DNA of 64,000 bases from Xestospongia muta (Eukaryota; Porifera; Demospongiae; Haplosclerida; Petrosiidae). A model generated the notes under the pieces. It made no database searches. It was not told the DNA's origin and saw only the letters and a list, made by a program, of their open reading frames with translations. The stretch spans positions 8,373,156-8,437,155 of the forward strand of contig OY848918.1 of NCBI GenBank assembly GCA_963693285.1, given 5' to 3'. The translations under genes were made by a program, and so were the position numbers. This document shows positions 1 to 10,608 of the stretch, piece after piece (the first letter of the stretch is position 1; every line of letters begins with the position of its first letter).

Positions 1-29
1 AATTTTTATAATTATCTTCTCTATCACAG

Positions 30-330
30 CTAATGTAAACTAACAAACCTCATGTTTAGCCGGTAATATCCAAACATGTTACATTACTGAATTATTTACT
101 TAACAGCGAGTATACCAGTCAGTATGTTCCTCTCTTCTCTATTAACTGCTGTTATTACAACACTTATTTTCTATCTCATTATGAGAAGGAGGAGCTACAA
201 TAAAGACACTCCACCCGCTACCACTACCCAATTAAGTCCGATATATGATGATATTAAGTTACCAGAAAACTCACAACAGAAAGAGATCATTGATTTAAAA
301 CAAAATACTGCTTATGGATATATTAATTAG
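30..330 (+). pseudogene. Class S receptor, 3' end (5' part outside window)
   Basis: Last two exons of a class S receptor whose 5' part would lie left of the window: small exon 30-62 and TM/tail exon 107-330. The last exon encodes a hydrophobic segment beginning MFLSSLL, an RRR stop-transfer, a SPIYDDI motif and a terminal YGYIN. Both exons have phase-1 boundaries as in the intact genes. Exon 30-62 carries an in-frame TAA where the copies at 16499-16531 and 56750-56782 have CAA, so the transcript would stop before the membrane unless this symmetric exon is skipped. Called a pseudogene on that basis. Confidence 0.7.
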
Positions 331-360
331 GGAATTTCATACTTTATATCATAAAATAGA

Positions 361-540
361 CATGTTTGGACATGATTGTGTCAATTTTTGGGTGCTTCTT
401 GGTGTAACTCGACTGATGATGTAACAACTTGTTCTTTGACATCACTATGTGTCATAGAGCTAATAATGTTAGGTTTGGTTTAGGGTTTAGATGATGTCAT
501 AACATGTGATGTCATAGAATTAGATTTTATTAATTTAAAT
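361..540. repeat. TGATGTCA-rich 3' flank of class S genes
   Basis: About 180 bp with repeated TGATGTCA/TGACATCA words just downstream of the tail exon. The same segment lies at 15960-16200 and 56215-56460 behind the two minus-strand class S genes. The words resemble CRE/ATF sites with one change; a regulatory role is a guess. Confidence 0.4.
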
Positions 541-940
541 GACCTAGGATGGTAAGTTTATTGAAACTAAAGAGAGATTCATTCAACCTAATTATGCGCA
601 TTATGTGTGTGTCAGTTTATCATATGCTATAATTGTCTACAATGTTGAGATCAGGACAACCAGTGATAATATATTCATTGATCAGTAGTCTTAGTACTGG
701 TGGTAATATCACCAGGATTAATGTATCTACCGGTCTCTCTCAGTCAGTAGTCTAGAGTATCAGTACAGAGTAGTAGGGTCTGATATTATCAATAGGACCC
801 TATAGTCAATATTGAGTTTACTCTAGATGGTAAGAATCAAATGTTTTAAATATCTTAAGTAATGTGCTTTACTAGGTCTACAAACTGTACCATTAATCAC
901 TTATACAATTACAAAGATAGATGAAACTTTTATGTGACTA
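541..940 (+). pseudogene. FN3-1 and FN3-2a exon fragment
   Basis: 641-829 matches the second half of the FN3-1 exon (VEIRTTSDN start, donor after TTTACTCTAGATG) but has an insertion, stops and a frameshift. 868-935 matches the start of the next exon (FN3-2a) before homology ends. It is the inverted counterpart of 15560-15840 (-) and 55815-56080 (-), with similar damage. It lies downstream of a tail exon, so it belongs to no complete gene here. Confidence 0.65.
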
Positions 941-949
941 TTGTGGTAG

Positions 950-1190
950 CAGCAGGCTGTAGCTAATAACTATATCTACAGGCTGTCCTTGGTTATTTCA
1001 TTAAGGTTTATATCATTTCTCTTTAGAAAATTCATTATTTACTGTTTAGTTTCATTATCTATGATAACATATTATTGTTATGACAGCATGTACAAACTAG
1101 ATGAGTTGGATTCTAAACTAACATTGTTCCGTGAACAACACTTAATGCTATAAGCTCTATACTTTATATGTAATATGTATAATAAAAGTA
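950..1190 (-). repeat. Inverted copy of 20820-21060
   Basis: Nearly the reverse complement of 20820-21060 and of 61260-61500, containing the recurrent GTAGCAGCAGGCTGTAGCTA stretch. It is part of a rearranged inverted duplication that places pieces of 15.5-21 kb at the left end of the window. Confidence 0.65.
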
Positions 1191-1195
1191 GTAAC

Positions 1196-1955
1196 TTTTC
1201 TTTCCATGTTTATGATTCCATGACTACTCTGTCATCTGATTGTGTCATTTACAATATAATAGTTGGTAAGTGTGATATTATATAATATAAATTCTAAGTG
1301 TATTTCAATTCAATGTTTTTATTTTATTTACTAAATTGCTTTTCATTTCCATATTAAAATGTTGTGACTACTTGTCATCTGATTGTGTCATTTACAATAT
1401 AATAGGAATTAAGTGTGATATAATGTAATATAAATTCTAAGTTTATTTCAATGCAATATTTTTATTTTATTTATTTAATTGCTTTTTTCTTTCCATGTTT
1501 ATGATTCCATGACTACTTGTCATCTGATTGTATCATTACGATATAATAGTCGGTAAGTGTTATGTAATGTAATAAAAATTCTAAGTGTATTTCAATTCAA
1601 TGTTTTCATTTATTTACTAAATTGCTTTTTGTTTCCATATTAATAATGCTGTGACTACTTGTCATCTGATTGTGTCATTTACAATATAATAGGAATTAAG
1701 TGTGATATAATGTAATATAAATTCTAAGTGTATTTCAATTCAATGTTTTCATTTATTTACTAAATTGCTTTTTGTTTCCATATTAATAATGCTGTGACTA
1801 CTTGTGATATCATTGTGTCATTTACGATATAATAGGATGTAAGTGTGATATAATGTAATATAATTTTTTTCTAAGCATATTTTAATGTGATATTTTTATT
1901 TTATTTATTTAATTGCTTCTTTCTTTCCATGTTTTTGATTCCATGACTCTTTTCA
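1196..1955. repeat. Minisatellite, about 145 bp period, five units plus a partial
   Basis: Units start near 1196, 1341, 1485, 1627 and 1769, with a partial from 1918. Each contains CATCTGATTGTGTCATTTAC or a variant, then AAATTCTAAGTGTATTTCAA and an AT-rich end. Two subtypes differ in the first 30 bp (CCATGTTTATGATTCCATGA against CCATATTAATAATGCTGTGA) and run A-B-A-B-B-A. The array interrupts a segment that is continuous around 20800 and 61250. Confidence 0.8.
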
Positions 1956-2770
1956 AAAAAAAATTTCTTGCTTGATTAATTACTTTACAACTCGAATATA
2001 TAATATGTATATACTCAGCCATTCAAATGACTTCAATACATTTAATATAGTTGTCTTGAAACACTAGGCAAATATTTGATTCCAATATTACTATTATAGC
2101 TACCCTTGTATTTTGATTCCTTACTTTATCAATTCCTCTCAGCTATGTTTTACTGGACATGTCATGCATATGATACCCATAGTGTCCACTGGTTACATGT
2201 TACATGTTACAGTCTGGGAGGAGGGGTAGTAACAAATTTTAAAATATACATATCAGAAAAATAAAATGTAATAGTCAATAAATGTATAAATAAAATCAAC
2301 AACACATCTTTATATCATTATCAGGTGAAGAAAACATTGATTTGACTCAATGGGGTGGACCTCATCTGTTGTAGTAGCAGCAGGTTGTAGCTAGTCACTG
2401 GCTCTACAGACTACCTTTCTATTATTTAATACTAAATAGATCATGCTTGTTGTTGTATGCTGTCATTGTTTGAGTTTCTCTCTCTCTCTTCTTATTTCTC
2501 AGTCATATTTACAGTTTTGCAAGAATAAATAATATATGAAGTAAATATATGATATAGGAGGAAATGAAGTACATCATATAATGTTATAATAGTTAATGTA
2601 AACTATACTAACCACATAGTGTAATTATTGAGTTATGTGTGGGTGTTGTTGAGATGTAGATGTCTACTAGTACAAGTACATGTGTGTGTATTTTGGAAGA
2701 TGATCTGATTAGTTTTTATGATATATCTTATACATTACAACTAAAACAATTAATCAAGTTTTTAATATAA
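1956..2770 (-). repeat. Inverted copies of interspersed families B and C
   Basis: Reverse complement of 20000-20800. It joins family B (TTACATTTTATTTTTCTGAT type, see 20430-20800) and family C (CATGTACTTGTACTAGTAGA type, see 20005-20270), including the CT/GA microsatellite near 2476-2490. No coding potential is visible. Confidence 0.65.
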
Positions 2771-2958
2771 TGCTTACAAACATTACTTGACAAAGATATT
2801 GTTATAGAAACAAACAATACATAGTATAAAAGAGTAGTGATCAATTATGGTGAGATAATTTGTAGTTATTACTACAATCATGTCAATGGATAATGTAGAC
2901 CATTCCTACATACCTGTATATACAATGTTTTATCATCTGCCTAATGTGTTGATTATAG
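2771..2958. other. AT-rich spacer, shared with 19.79-19.98 kb
   Basis: No gene seen. This is the inverted equivalent of 19790-19980 and 60250-60440. Confidence 0.4.
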
Positions 2959-3459
2959 GACCCACATCTACTACCTTCAGTACTTGTTATACTTACTGTA
3001 ACAAGTCTCCCTACAGATAGACCAGTAGTGGTATGTTATATATTACTATAAATTGTTGTTCACTATTTCTCTTATATTTACATAGTACTAAGTAATGGAG
3101 TTATTACTGGTATTATTATTAGTAATGTTATCTTACTAGTACTAATAATAATAATTGTTATTTTAACTATTGTAGTAATCTTGATATATAAAGGTCAGTA
3201 CTATATAGTAGTGAGTTGTACTATTACCACTGTATGTTTGTGTGTCCTACTAGTGTCCAGTACTAAATAGAGTAGAGGTGAGACTAGTCAAGTGATAAAA
3301 GAGCTCTTTTCAGAAAAAAAATGAAGGCTATGGTATAATTAAAGGATCAGATGATCAGTCACCAATTGAAGTAACAGAGAATGTAGCATATAGTACAGTG
3401 GAACAATAACCATCACTTAATACTCCTACAGTTTATGAGACAATAAATTATGATAACTA
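2959..3459 (+). pseudogene. Third receptor class: TM and tyrosine tail fragment
   Basis: Exon-like blocks 2959-3030, 3086-3193 and 3314-3408. The middle block encodes a strong TM segment, LSNGVITGIIISNVILLVLI onward, ending LIYK at a GTCAGT donor. The last follows a polypyrimidine/CAG acceptor and encodes KKNEGYGII, later NVAYSTVEQ and a stop; 3409-3459 adds PTVYETINYDN after that stop. VAYSTV and TVYETI are YxxV/I motifs. The TM and tail differ from classes S and L. Phase between the first two blocks does not fit cleanly, and inverted copies at 19.5-19.8 and 59.9-60.2 kb are frameshifted and lack about 200 bp, so this is probably a relic. Confidence 0.5.
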
Positions 3460-3600
3460 GTGTTTGATAATTTTATATAATTTACTCTATAGCATGATTT
3501 TCTAAGTAATTATGTTTTATTTTAAAAAGTTCTTTTTTCAAAATAATAATAAATTGTAGTATATATCATATTTAAGTTTCAATCATACACTATTATAAAT

Positions 3601-3725
3601 AGCTGTGGCAGTCGATAGGAGGAAGAGGGCAATCTACCAAAGGCAGCGAATATAATAATCTATCATATTTGAATGGTACTATTAGATTGTAACATTATCA
3701 ACTAACCTCGAGTAAGAGCCAAATA
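3601..3725 (-). repeat. Conserved 120-bp segment (four copies)
   Basis: Contains GCAGTCGATAGGAGGAAGAG; recurs inverted at 19220-19345 and 59690-59815 and, diverged, at 47790-47910. The 47.8 kb copy has an open minus-strand frame here, the others contain stops. May be an old exon of the third class. Confidence 0.45.
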
Positions 3726-3804
3726 ATAAAATGTGTAATGTTGTCATGTACCTACATTTAAATATACTCTGTTAAGAGTAGGATCAATTCTATATTATAT
3801 CGTG

Positions 3805-3925
3805 ACAATGGGTGGAGTGTCTTTGTTATACCTAGCTCTTCCTTCTCACAAGAAGATAGACATTAAGTGTAGTAATAACAGCAGTTAATAGAGAAGAGAG
3901 GAATATACTGACTGGAATAGCAACT
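3805..3925 (-). pseudogene. Class S TM exon relic, antisense to neighbours
   Basis: Minus-strand remains of the class S TM exon: CCAGTCAGTATATTCCTCTC, the TM codons, then RRK and an in-frame TAG in AGAGCTAGGTATAAC. The relic at 41823-42050 has the same AGCTAGGTA lesion and the same upstream flank (TTCAATTCACACCAATTTAT), so the damage predates the split. Confidence 0.65.
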
Positions 3926-4079
3926 TTAGTGAATTAAGAAAAGTGACATATTTCGTGTTCAATTCACACCAATTTATCTTGTCACTCTAATTATTTTATG
4001 CACAAAATTAGTAAATTACTACGTGTATATTAATCATCATCAAATATAAAAACATCAACATTATAGGTGACATTTACAT

Positions 4080-4245
4080 TAGGAAGTGTATATTTGTCCA
4101 GTAGGAAGTGATACATTGTTGTGTATAGTTAATGTTTAAGAAGTATTTATAGGTCCAACAGGAAGTGATAGATTGCTGTGTATAGTTAATGTTTGGGCAG
4201 TGCCTAAAGGTCCAACAGGAAGTGATACATTGCTGTGTAATGAAA
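4080..4245. repeat. Tandem repeat, about 60 bp x 3
   Basis: Three imperfect units around GGTCCAACAGGAAGTGATA followed by CATTGCTGTGTATAGTTAAT. One unit also occurs at 42120-42190, next to the same class S relic. Confidence 0.7.
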
Positions 4246-4261
4246 TAATATCTGTAAAAAA

Positions 4262-4343
4262 ATTATGTGATCACTTTGCATCATTATAGGAGCTGTCAGT
4301 ATTAATTATTAATCACTAATATTCTCAATATTCATTGTGACAT

Positions 4344-4379
<36 letters not shown>

Positions 4380-4790
4380 TATACATGCATACACCCACAC
4401 ATACACACATATATGTAGTTAATGTATGTTTATTTAATATATTTACATCATCTGATATATCATCCTTATATCAAAGGTAAACTTATTTTATCTCATAAAC
4501 AAACCCACATTACTATAGACCATATAAAGCATAGATCAATATAGTAACTTGTGTACTATTTAAAATTAGTGTTAATTGACTAATGATATGTGTATGGTTA
4601 GCATATGTAATAGTGGAAAGGTAAGTGGTAACTGACTGGGTATTTCAATTATTATTATTGTCATAACATGAAACTGATAATGATAAAGTTCATTTTATCT
4701 TACCACAATATTATCAATGAAATATAATAACACAATGAACATGAAACTTACAATAAATCATCAAAGAAATTACCTAAAAATCAACCAGGT
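4262..4790 (+). repeat. Interspersed repeat family A
   Basis: Begins GATCACTTTGCATCATTATA, GAGCTGTCAGTATTAATTAT, has an (AT)n/(AC)n tract in the middle (4348-4410), then TAATGTATGTTTATTTAATA and ends near ATCATCAAAGAAATTA. Other copies: 23290-24010, 31115-31560, 39830-40335 and 63565-64000, with short pieces at 10810-10860 and 35215-35300. Several sit just after class L 3' ends, so it may be 3' flank carried by gene duplication. Confidence 0.65.
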
Positions 4791-4837
4791 ATTTATAAAT
4801 CAAGGGAGAAAATACTGTAAAATTAATTCCATCTACC

Positions 4838-5574
4838 AGTTAATATACTAGGAGATGGATACTTTAATGAGACTATAAGTTATTTAAATATTATTGTAAA
4901 GTGTGTTATGTTTACTTCTCATACAATTATTATTCTTAAAGAATCAATAATTATTAGTGTTATCACATTATCATCTAAATATCACAGTAAGACTGCTTAT
5001 AAATAAGTAATATTATTTATATAAAAGTATAATCAAAATCATTTATAAGTGTGGATAGTTCATATTCTACAACAGTAATGATCACAAGTGATTCACTTAA
5101 CAATAGTAAATACAAGTTAAATGATTGTGCAAATTCTGGTAATAAATATAGTGACTACAAGTCTTTTTAAGTCTTTGTTAACTTCAACAACTGCTATGTC
5201 TTCACAATCAACTAGCAGTATGTCGTATATAATGTTATCTATTTCTTTACATTGAAAATGTAAATCATTTAACTTCTTTATATGATTTCAGTGACTGTAT
5301 GTTCAATTGTACATACTTAAGCTTGTCCAAGTACATTATTGATAACATTATAAATTAAGGTTATGTATTTTCAACAAACCTCGTGTTTATTTGGTAATTT
5401 ATAAAACAAACATGGCCTTCTTCAACCATGCTAAAAGCATTGAAAAAGTTACTTGCTTAAGATTTTTAAGGGTTGTCCCTCCTAGTAAAATTCACACAAG
5501 TTAATGTAATATCTCCCTCCATCGACTAATTAATGTTTATTAAAACAGGAATATTATAACCAAAACATATACTA

Positions 5575-5612
<38 letters not shown>

Positions 5613-6231
5613 GCACACACACACATATATATATGTATGTATCATAAATTAATCATCAAATAACACTAAGTACAAATCTATCATAATTTATTTGATTTAT
5701 GATGAGTATAGAAACTACAAATACTTTGATGTCATTGTTAACTTCAACAAATACTGCATCTTCACATTTAACTAGTATGTTTGTATAACTGTGATCACTT
5801 TTAAAATTAAAATAGTAATTTTAAATATTTACTTTGACAGTGACAGTACATTGACCAATAACTACTGCTGTTTGTCCAAGTATGTCTTCACTACAGTACA
5901 ATTAGATATATTTCCATTATAGCTAATGAAAAACAACAAACACCATATTTAGCAGGTAATAAAACAAACATGTTACATTACTGAATTACATTACTTAACA
6001 GTGAGTATATGTATACCAGTCAGTATGTTCCTCTCTTCTCTATTAACTGCTGTTATTACTACAGTTATTGTCTATCTCATTATGAGGAGGAGAAGCTACA
6101 ATAAAGATACTCCACCCACAACTATGACACAATTAGATCCAATATATGATGATGTTAAGTTACCAGAGACATCAGAACAGAAAGAGATCATTGAATTACA
6201 AGGAAATACTGCTTATAGATATATTAATTAA
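4838..6231 (+). pseudogene. Class S receptor, 3' half only
   Basis: Starts abruptly inside FN3-2b (VNILGDGYFNETISYLNII, 4840-4900) without any leader, Ig or FN3-1 exon. Degenerate stalk exons follow near 5032-5106 and 5150-5220, then repeat D (5405-5550), an (AT)n tract (5572-5610) and further stalk-like pieces (5709-5774, 5841-5880). The last two exons, 5923-5955 and 6002-6231, are clean and in phase and encode ICIPVSMFLSSLLTAVITT, MRRRS, DPIYDDVKLPE and a terminal YRYIN. 40382-41125 carries a parallel fragment. The 5' truncation makes a functional receptor unlikely. Confidence 0.65.
5405..5550. repeat. Repeat D (two copies)
   Basis: TGCTTAAGATTTTTAAGGGT and flanks match 46800-46940. Both copies lie inside receptor relics. 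Function unknown. Confidence 0.5.
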
Positions 6232-7320
6232 GAACATGTGTTAACTTTATAATATGTAATTACTAAACTCAGTCAAGTTATGTGATGGCAGTATGTTGTA
6301 ATAAAGAATGAAAATACTAATTTAGAAAGCAATCATAAAGAATCATATTGGTGACAAAATAATTATGCTACATCTACTGATAACAAATAATGCTATGAAT
6401 AATATTATTAGGTGTAGTGCTATACTCTAGATAATAAATAATTATATTACTCTTTTATTTCTATCATTGAACTAACAAGTTCACATTTATTATCTAAAGT
6501 ATATTCTGTTATATGATACACATTTAAAAATATTATAAAGCAAGATGTTATAGTGTGTGACTTAAAAATACATGTACTAATTTATCGTTAAAATATTAAT
6601 ATAGAAAATATAAATATTACTAGTTATATATAATATGAACAATAATTTTAGTTTGTATCATTATCATCTGTTATCAGTATTATCTGGTCAACACACATTG
6701 TATATTGTTTTTATTTTTACTTATATTAATGATTGTTTATTTTAGAAAAATGATGTTGACAAAAACATTATCCTTTTATGAAATATAATCCTGATAAATA
6801 AATACACCCACATATTTATTAAGCAATAACAATAACATATATTACATTAAAATATAATCCATATTAATATGACATGCTATATAGACCACATGTTATATAT
6901 TATATACTATACTACAATATAAGTTACTATTTAAAACTAGTGCTTGTATTTTCAATGATATAATTGTATTATTTATACAATATACTAATTAACCCTCATC
7001 ACAACATGTGGTGAGGATTACAGTACTTGGTCTGTTACAGCTTATAATTGACTAAAGTATTTAGTTCTAAAATGTTATTGAAATTATTAAAAAGGGAAAT
7101 GTTGATTATCGTTAGTTTGATGATAATGAGAATACCAATGAATTAAAAAATAGAACAAAGTAATATAACAGTAAATAAATTTAAACAAATGGTTAATGTA
7201 ATTTACTTTCACTTTCCAAGTATGCACATGTACATCTATAGATCCATCAATACTCACACATACAGTAATGTAATATTTAATAGAAGTTAAATATTATTTA
7301 GTATTAATTTAGTAAATGTG
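6232..7320. other. Gene-free spacer shared with 41127-41800
   Basis: The first about 780 bp (to the AATTAACCCTCATCACAACA stretch) match 41127-41800 closely. No ORF, RNA gene or mobile element recognised. Confidence 0.5.
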
Positions 7321-8095
7321 CCTAGTCCCTCTTTTACAACTATAGTCATCACAAGTGATACATCAACTATTAGTAAGTATAAAATATTTATTATCATTCT
7401 TAGCTCATGATGAATATAGAAAGTTTGGTCTTTTCATGTCTTTATTACAAAATAAAACTACAACAAGCATAATACGTTTAAACTCAGCTACCATGTCCTC
7501 AAAATTTGTTATAATTTAAGTATTACAGTATTATGAAATATATACTTTTTGTATAACAATTTACAGTCTTTCAAGTTCATTTTCTACAAATTTTTTAATT
7601 ATTATATAACATTGCTATTTCTATTTTGACAATAGCAGTAATCAATGCGCAACATACAATATGATTACGTCCCTCCTCCAGTGCCTCCTTAGTCAGCTAT
7701 TAATGACCAGCCACCTCAAATACCTTTGTTCCATGGAGGAGATGAACCGCCTATATTACCTTTTAATAAACCTGTGACTATACAATACTATGAAGTCAAG
7801 AGAGAGCACATGACACCTTGTGTACCACCTCATACTAGTACAACAGCAGAAGGAGACTACTCCATCTTAATTTATCTCAATAATGAGATAATCAAATAAT
7901 TAGAAAGCATTATAATGAAATAAGATGATAAAAACAAAATTTAAATAAATCATTACTATCACATGTCATGATATATCAATGTTGCTATAGTTACCATTCT
8001 CTTCTTTATTATTAACAGAGGCTATCTATAAGAGGTGTTATGATACAAGCTCAGTTAGGAGACTTGGAGACATCAAAGGAATTAACTGGACCATT
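7321..8095 (+). pseudogene. Class L tail pseudogene, TM exon deleted
   Basis: Stalk exons resembling class L exons 6-8 lie at 7321-7600. At 7646 the TM exon begins (CAGTAATCA) but jumps at once into the cytoplasmic exon (GATTACGTCCCTCCTCCAGT), so TM and exons 10-11 are missing. The tail frame has TAG directly after VPPVPP (CCTCCTTAG) but still shows QYYEVKREHM and GDYSIL. The final exon, about 8022-8073 (RLSIRGVMIQAQLGDLE), runs into the end of repeat A (CATCAAAGGAATTAACTGGA). The same tail junction recurs at 45891-45960. Confidence 0.7.
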
Positions 8096-8540
8096 TACTT
8101 ATATAACAAGTGAATTAACAGGTTTTGAAATTGTTATCACAAAACTAATCAGACAATCTTCCAAATACATACACATGTACTTGTATAGTAGACATTCATA
8201 CAGGCCGCTATTATCAGTGCTGTATATCATTATCCTGTTTCTAAAACACTAAAACAGTCAGCAACAAGACTATAGTCTAAGCATGTTCATGTGTTATTGC
8301 ATAACTTACTTTTGTAAGCATGTTTACACATTTTCATGTTTCTTATTTTGACCTTATTTGGTCTTGTTATTGATCATGCATATTGCTGATGTTGCTCTTT
8401 GTTTTGTATTTAAGCAGCTTATTTGACTTGTGTTATTAGTGTTCTGACTTAAAACCATCAAGAGTTATAGTTCTAAAGAGACACTATATACTAGTAGACA
8501 TCTACATCTCAACAACATCCACACATAATTGTTCCTTCAG
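8096..8540. repeat. Family A end and family C pieces
   Basis: 8075-8130 continues repeat A. 8150-8210 and 8490-8530 match family C (CATACACATGTACTTGTA; ACATCTACATCTCAACAACA). The 70-aa ORF here spans a receptor exon and repeats and is not a gene. Confidence 0.5.
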
Positions 8541-8734
8541 TGACATTACACATATTTATTTACATAAATATAGTAAACATTTGTGTTGCTATGTATACCT
8601 CATATAATGAAAGTAAACAACATCAATATTATACATTGTTGTCATTATTCATATAGTTATACTAATAATACAATTTTGAACGTTATACTAAACTCAACTT
8701 ATTAACACCCAGTATATTACCGCCCACAGATAAA
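8541..8734 (+). promoter_or_regulatory. Class S-type promoter/5' region
   Basis: This stretch of about 195 bp is nearly identical upstream of all four genes with an MxRxD leader: here, 48815-49013 (+), 18216-18420 (-) and 58482-58690 (-). It ends ATATTACCGCCCACAGATAA then AATGG; the CCGCCC (8720-8725) stands out in such AT-rich DNA. No clear TATA box. Promoter role inferred from conservation and position. Confidence 0.5.
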
Positions 8735-10608
8735 ATGGAGAGGTATGATACAACAGTTATTTATCTTGTCTTCCTTGTCAGAGGTAAGTGCTATTATGAA
8801 CAAAATGTACAATGCTATAAATATTATTATATGTAGTTTATATAGAAGCTTCAGTTACAAGTCTAGGCTGTAATCATGGAGTATGTCCACAGACACAAGG
8901 AGCAATCACTTGTACAATAACAGGAAGTGTAGCAGCTTGGTATTCTCCTCCATCAGATAGTACTCCCATTGCTACAGTAAGTTCTGGACAAGTTAGTAAT
9001 GTTGATAGTACAGGGTTTACTGCTGCTTTTGTGAGCAATACTTCTGGACTAACAACTAATTTAAGTTTTACTGCTACTACTGCTAAGAATGGAACTCAAG
9101 TAAGGTGTGTTGATTTTATAGATACAAACTCAATGACTTGTACTATTATGATATCAGGTATGTCACTAACAATATCATATATAACTAACATGTACTATCA
9201 TTATAAGGTCCTCCAAGTGATGCTCCTACAGGACTGGGTTTTACAGCACTCACAAACACTTCACTCACTCTCTACTGGTCACCTCCTACTCTTCATCCTA
9301 ACTGTATAGTTAACTTCACTGTTGAGATCAGAACAACCTGTGATAATATATTGATCAGTAATCTTAGTACTGATAGTAATATTACCAGTATTAATGTATC
9401 TACTGGTCTCTCTCAGTCAGTAGAGTATCAGTACAGAGTAGTAGGGTCTGATATTATCAATACATGTACAAAGCTAAGAACAGGAATCAAATTTCATATC
9501 CTATACAATACTTACACAATAAATTAAACATGTCATTTATTTGATACCAAAATGAGCATTGAACTTACCATTAGTTTTAACACATTTAATTTCAGGAGCT
9601 AGTCATCATCCCTTTATATAAGATTCTATAGTTACATCAGGTTTTTATTAATTCCATTATAGTTATCTTTAGATCCCACCTATGATGAAGTAAACAAGAA
9701 ACCATAGCCTTTATCTTTACAATATGACGAAGTGCCTCCTCCAGTGCCTCCTTAATTCACCTGATAATGATCAACCACCTCTAATACCTCTGTTCCATGG
9801 TGGAGATGAACCTCCTGTATCGCAATATAAGGGACCTGTGACAGCTCGATACTCTGAAGTCAAGAGAGAAGATATGGCACCTCATTTACTTGTGCCTCTT
9901 GTGGCGCTTCATGCACTACCTCACACGAGTACAGCAGCTAAAGGAGATTATTCAGTATTAAGGAGAGATGATATATCTAATGTACCACTACATAATTTGA
10001 CAGCTAGAGGAGACTACTCTGTTATAAAGAGAGATGATGTATCTAATGTACCACCTTATAGCACATCAATTGGCCATGGAGGTGACTATTCTATCTTGAA
10101 GAGAGAAGAGAGGGGGATTAGTTAAACATTGGTCAACAATCATAGTCTAATTTACAATATTATTATAGAGTGGTGAAAATAATTCTCAGTTATAACAGAC
10201 TGGTTTGTATTCAACTCTAAATATTGAAGTAAGAGATAATACAGTCCACTATATATCATAAAAATCTTACATCATATTAGATAAACAAACCAATTGAAGC
10301 CAAAGATGAGCCAAGAGGAACTGGAAGTATAATAATATATGCTGAACTAGGTAATATCCCTAAGAATAGACCAATGGCACCTTCTACATCAAATTTAGAG
10401 CAGTCTGTTGTCTACTCTGATATCAAGGTACCAACTGATCCTAATAAGGTATCACAGTCAATACATATTAATGCTGCTATAGTTACCATTCCTTCTTTGT
10501 CACAAGCAGAGGCTTTCTACAAGAGGTGCATTGATACAGGCTCAGTTAGGAGACTTGGAAATTCCTCCACCACGTCCTCCTAAACCTGGTCCCAAACCTG
10601 GTTCTTAA
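8735..10608 (+). pseudogene. Chimeric receptor: class S leader, class L tail, middle lost
   Basis: Exon 1 8735-8783 (MERYDTTVIYLVFLVR), Ig exon 8846-9157, FN3-1 from 9208. FN3-1 runs to about 9463 (RVVGSD), then homology stops. FN3-2, stalk and TM exons are absent, and sequence resumes at tail exon 12 (9663). That exon has a TAG after NKKP and a 1-nt insertion after PPVPP that moves the rest to another frame; downstream it is open to 10125 and shows ARYSEVKRED and three GDYSVxxRxD repeats. Exon 13 (10169-10228) has a TAA; exons 14 (10281-10448; IIIYAEL, SVVYSDI) and 15 (10510-10608; PPPRPPKPGPKPGS) are open. Leader and tail come from different classes, so it is a recombinant, probably dead as a membrane receptor. 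Confidence 0.75.
9955..10125 (+). repeat. Triplicated tyrosine-motif module in tail exon
   Basis: In the frame open to 10125 the tail reads KGDYSVLRRDDISNVP, RGDYSVIKRDDVSNVP and GGDYSILKREERG. Other class L tails have a single EGNYSVLKREE unit. This is an internal expansion of a YxxL/I motif. Confidence 0.75.

Noticed and set aside
8040..8252. 70-aa ORF
   Set aside because: Runs from a last-exon remnant into interspersed repeats.
9724..10125. 133-aa ORF as a separate gene
   Set aside because: It is tail exon 12 of the chimeric gene in a shifted frame; its first residues come from the wrong frame of the PPVPP region.
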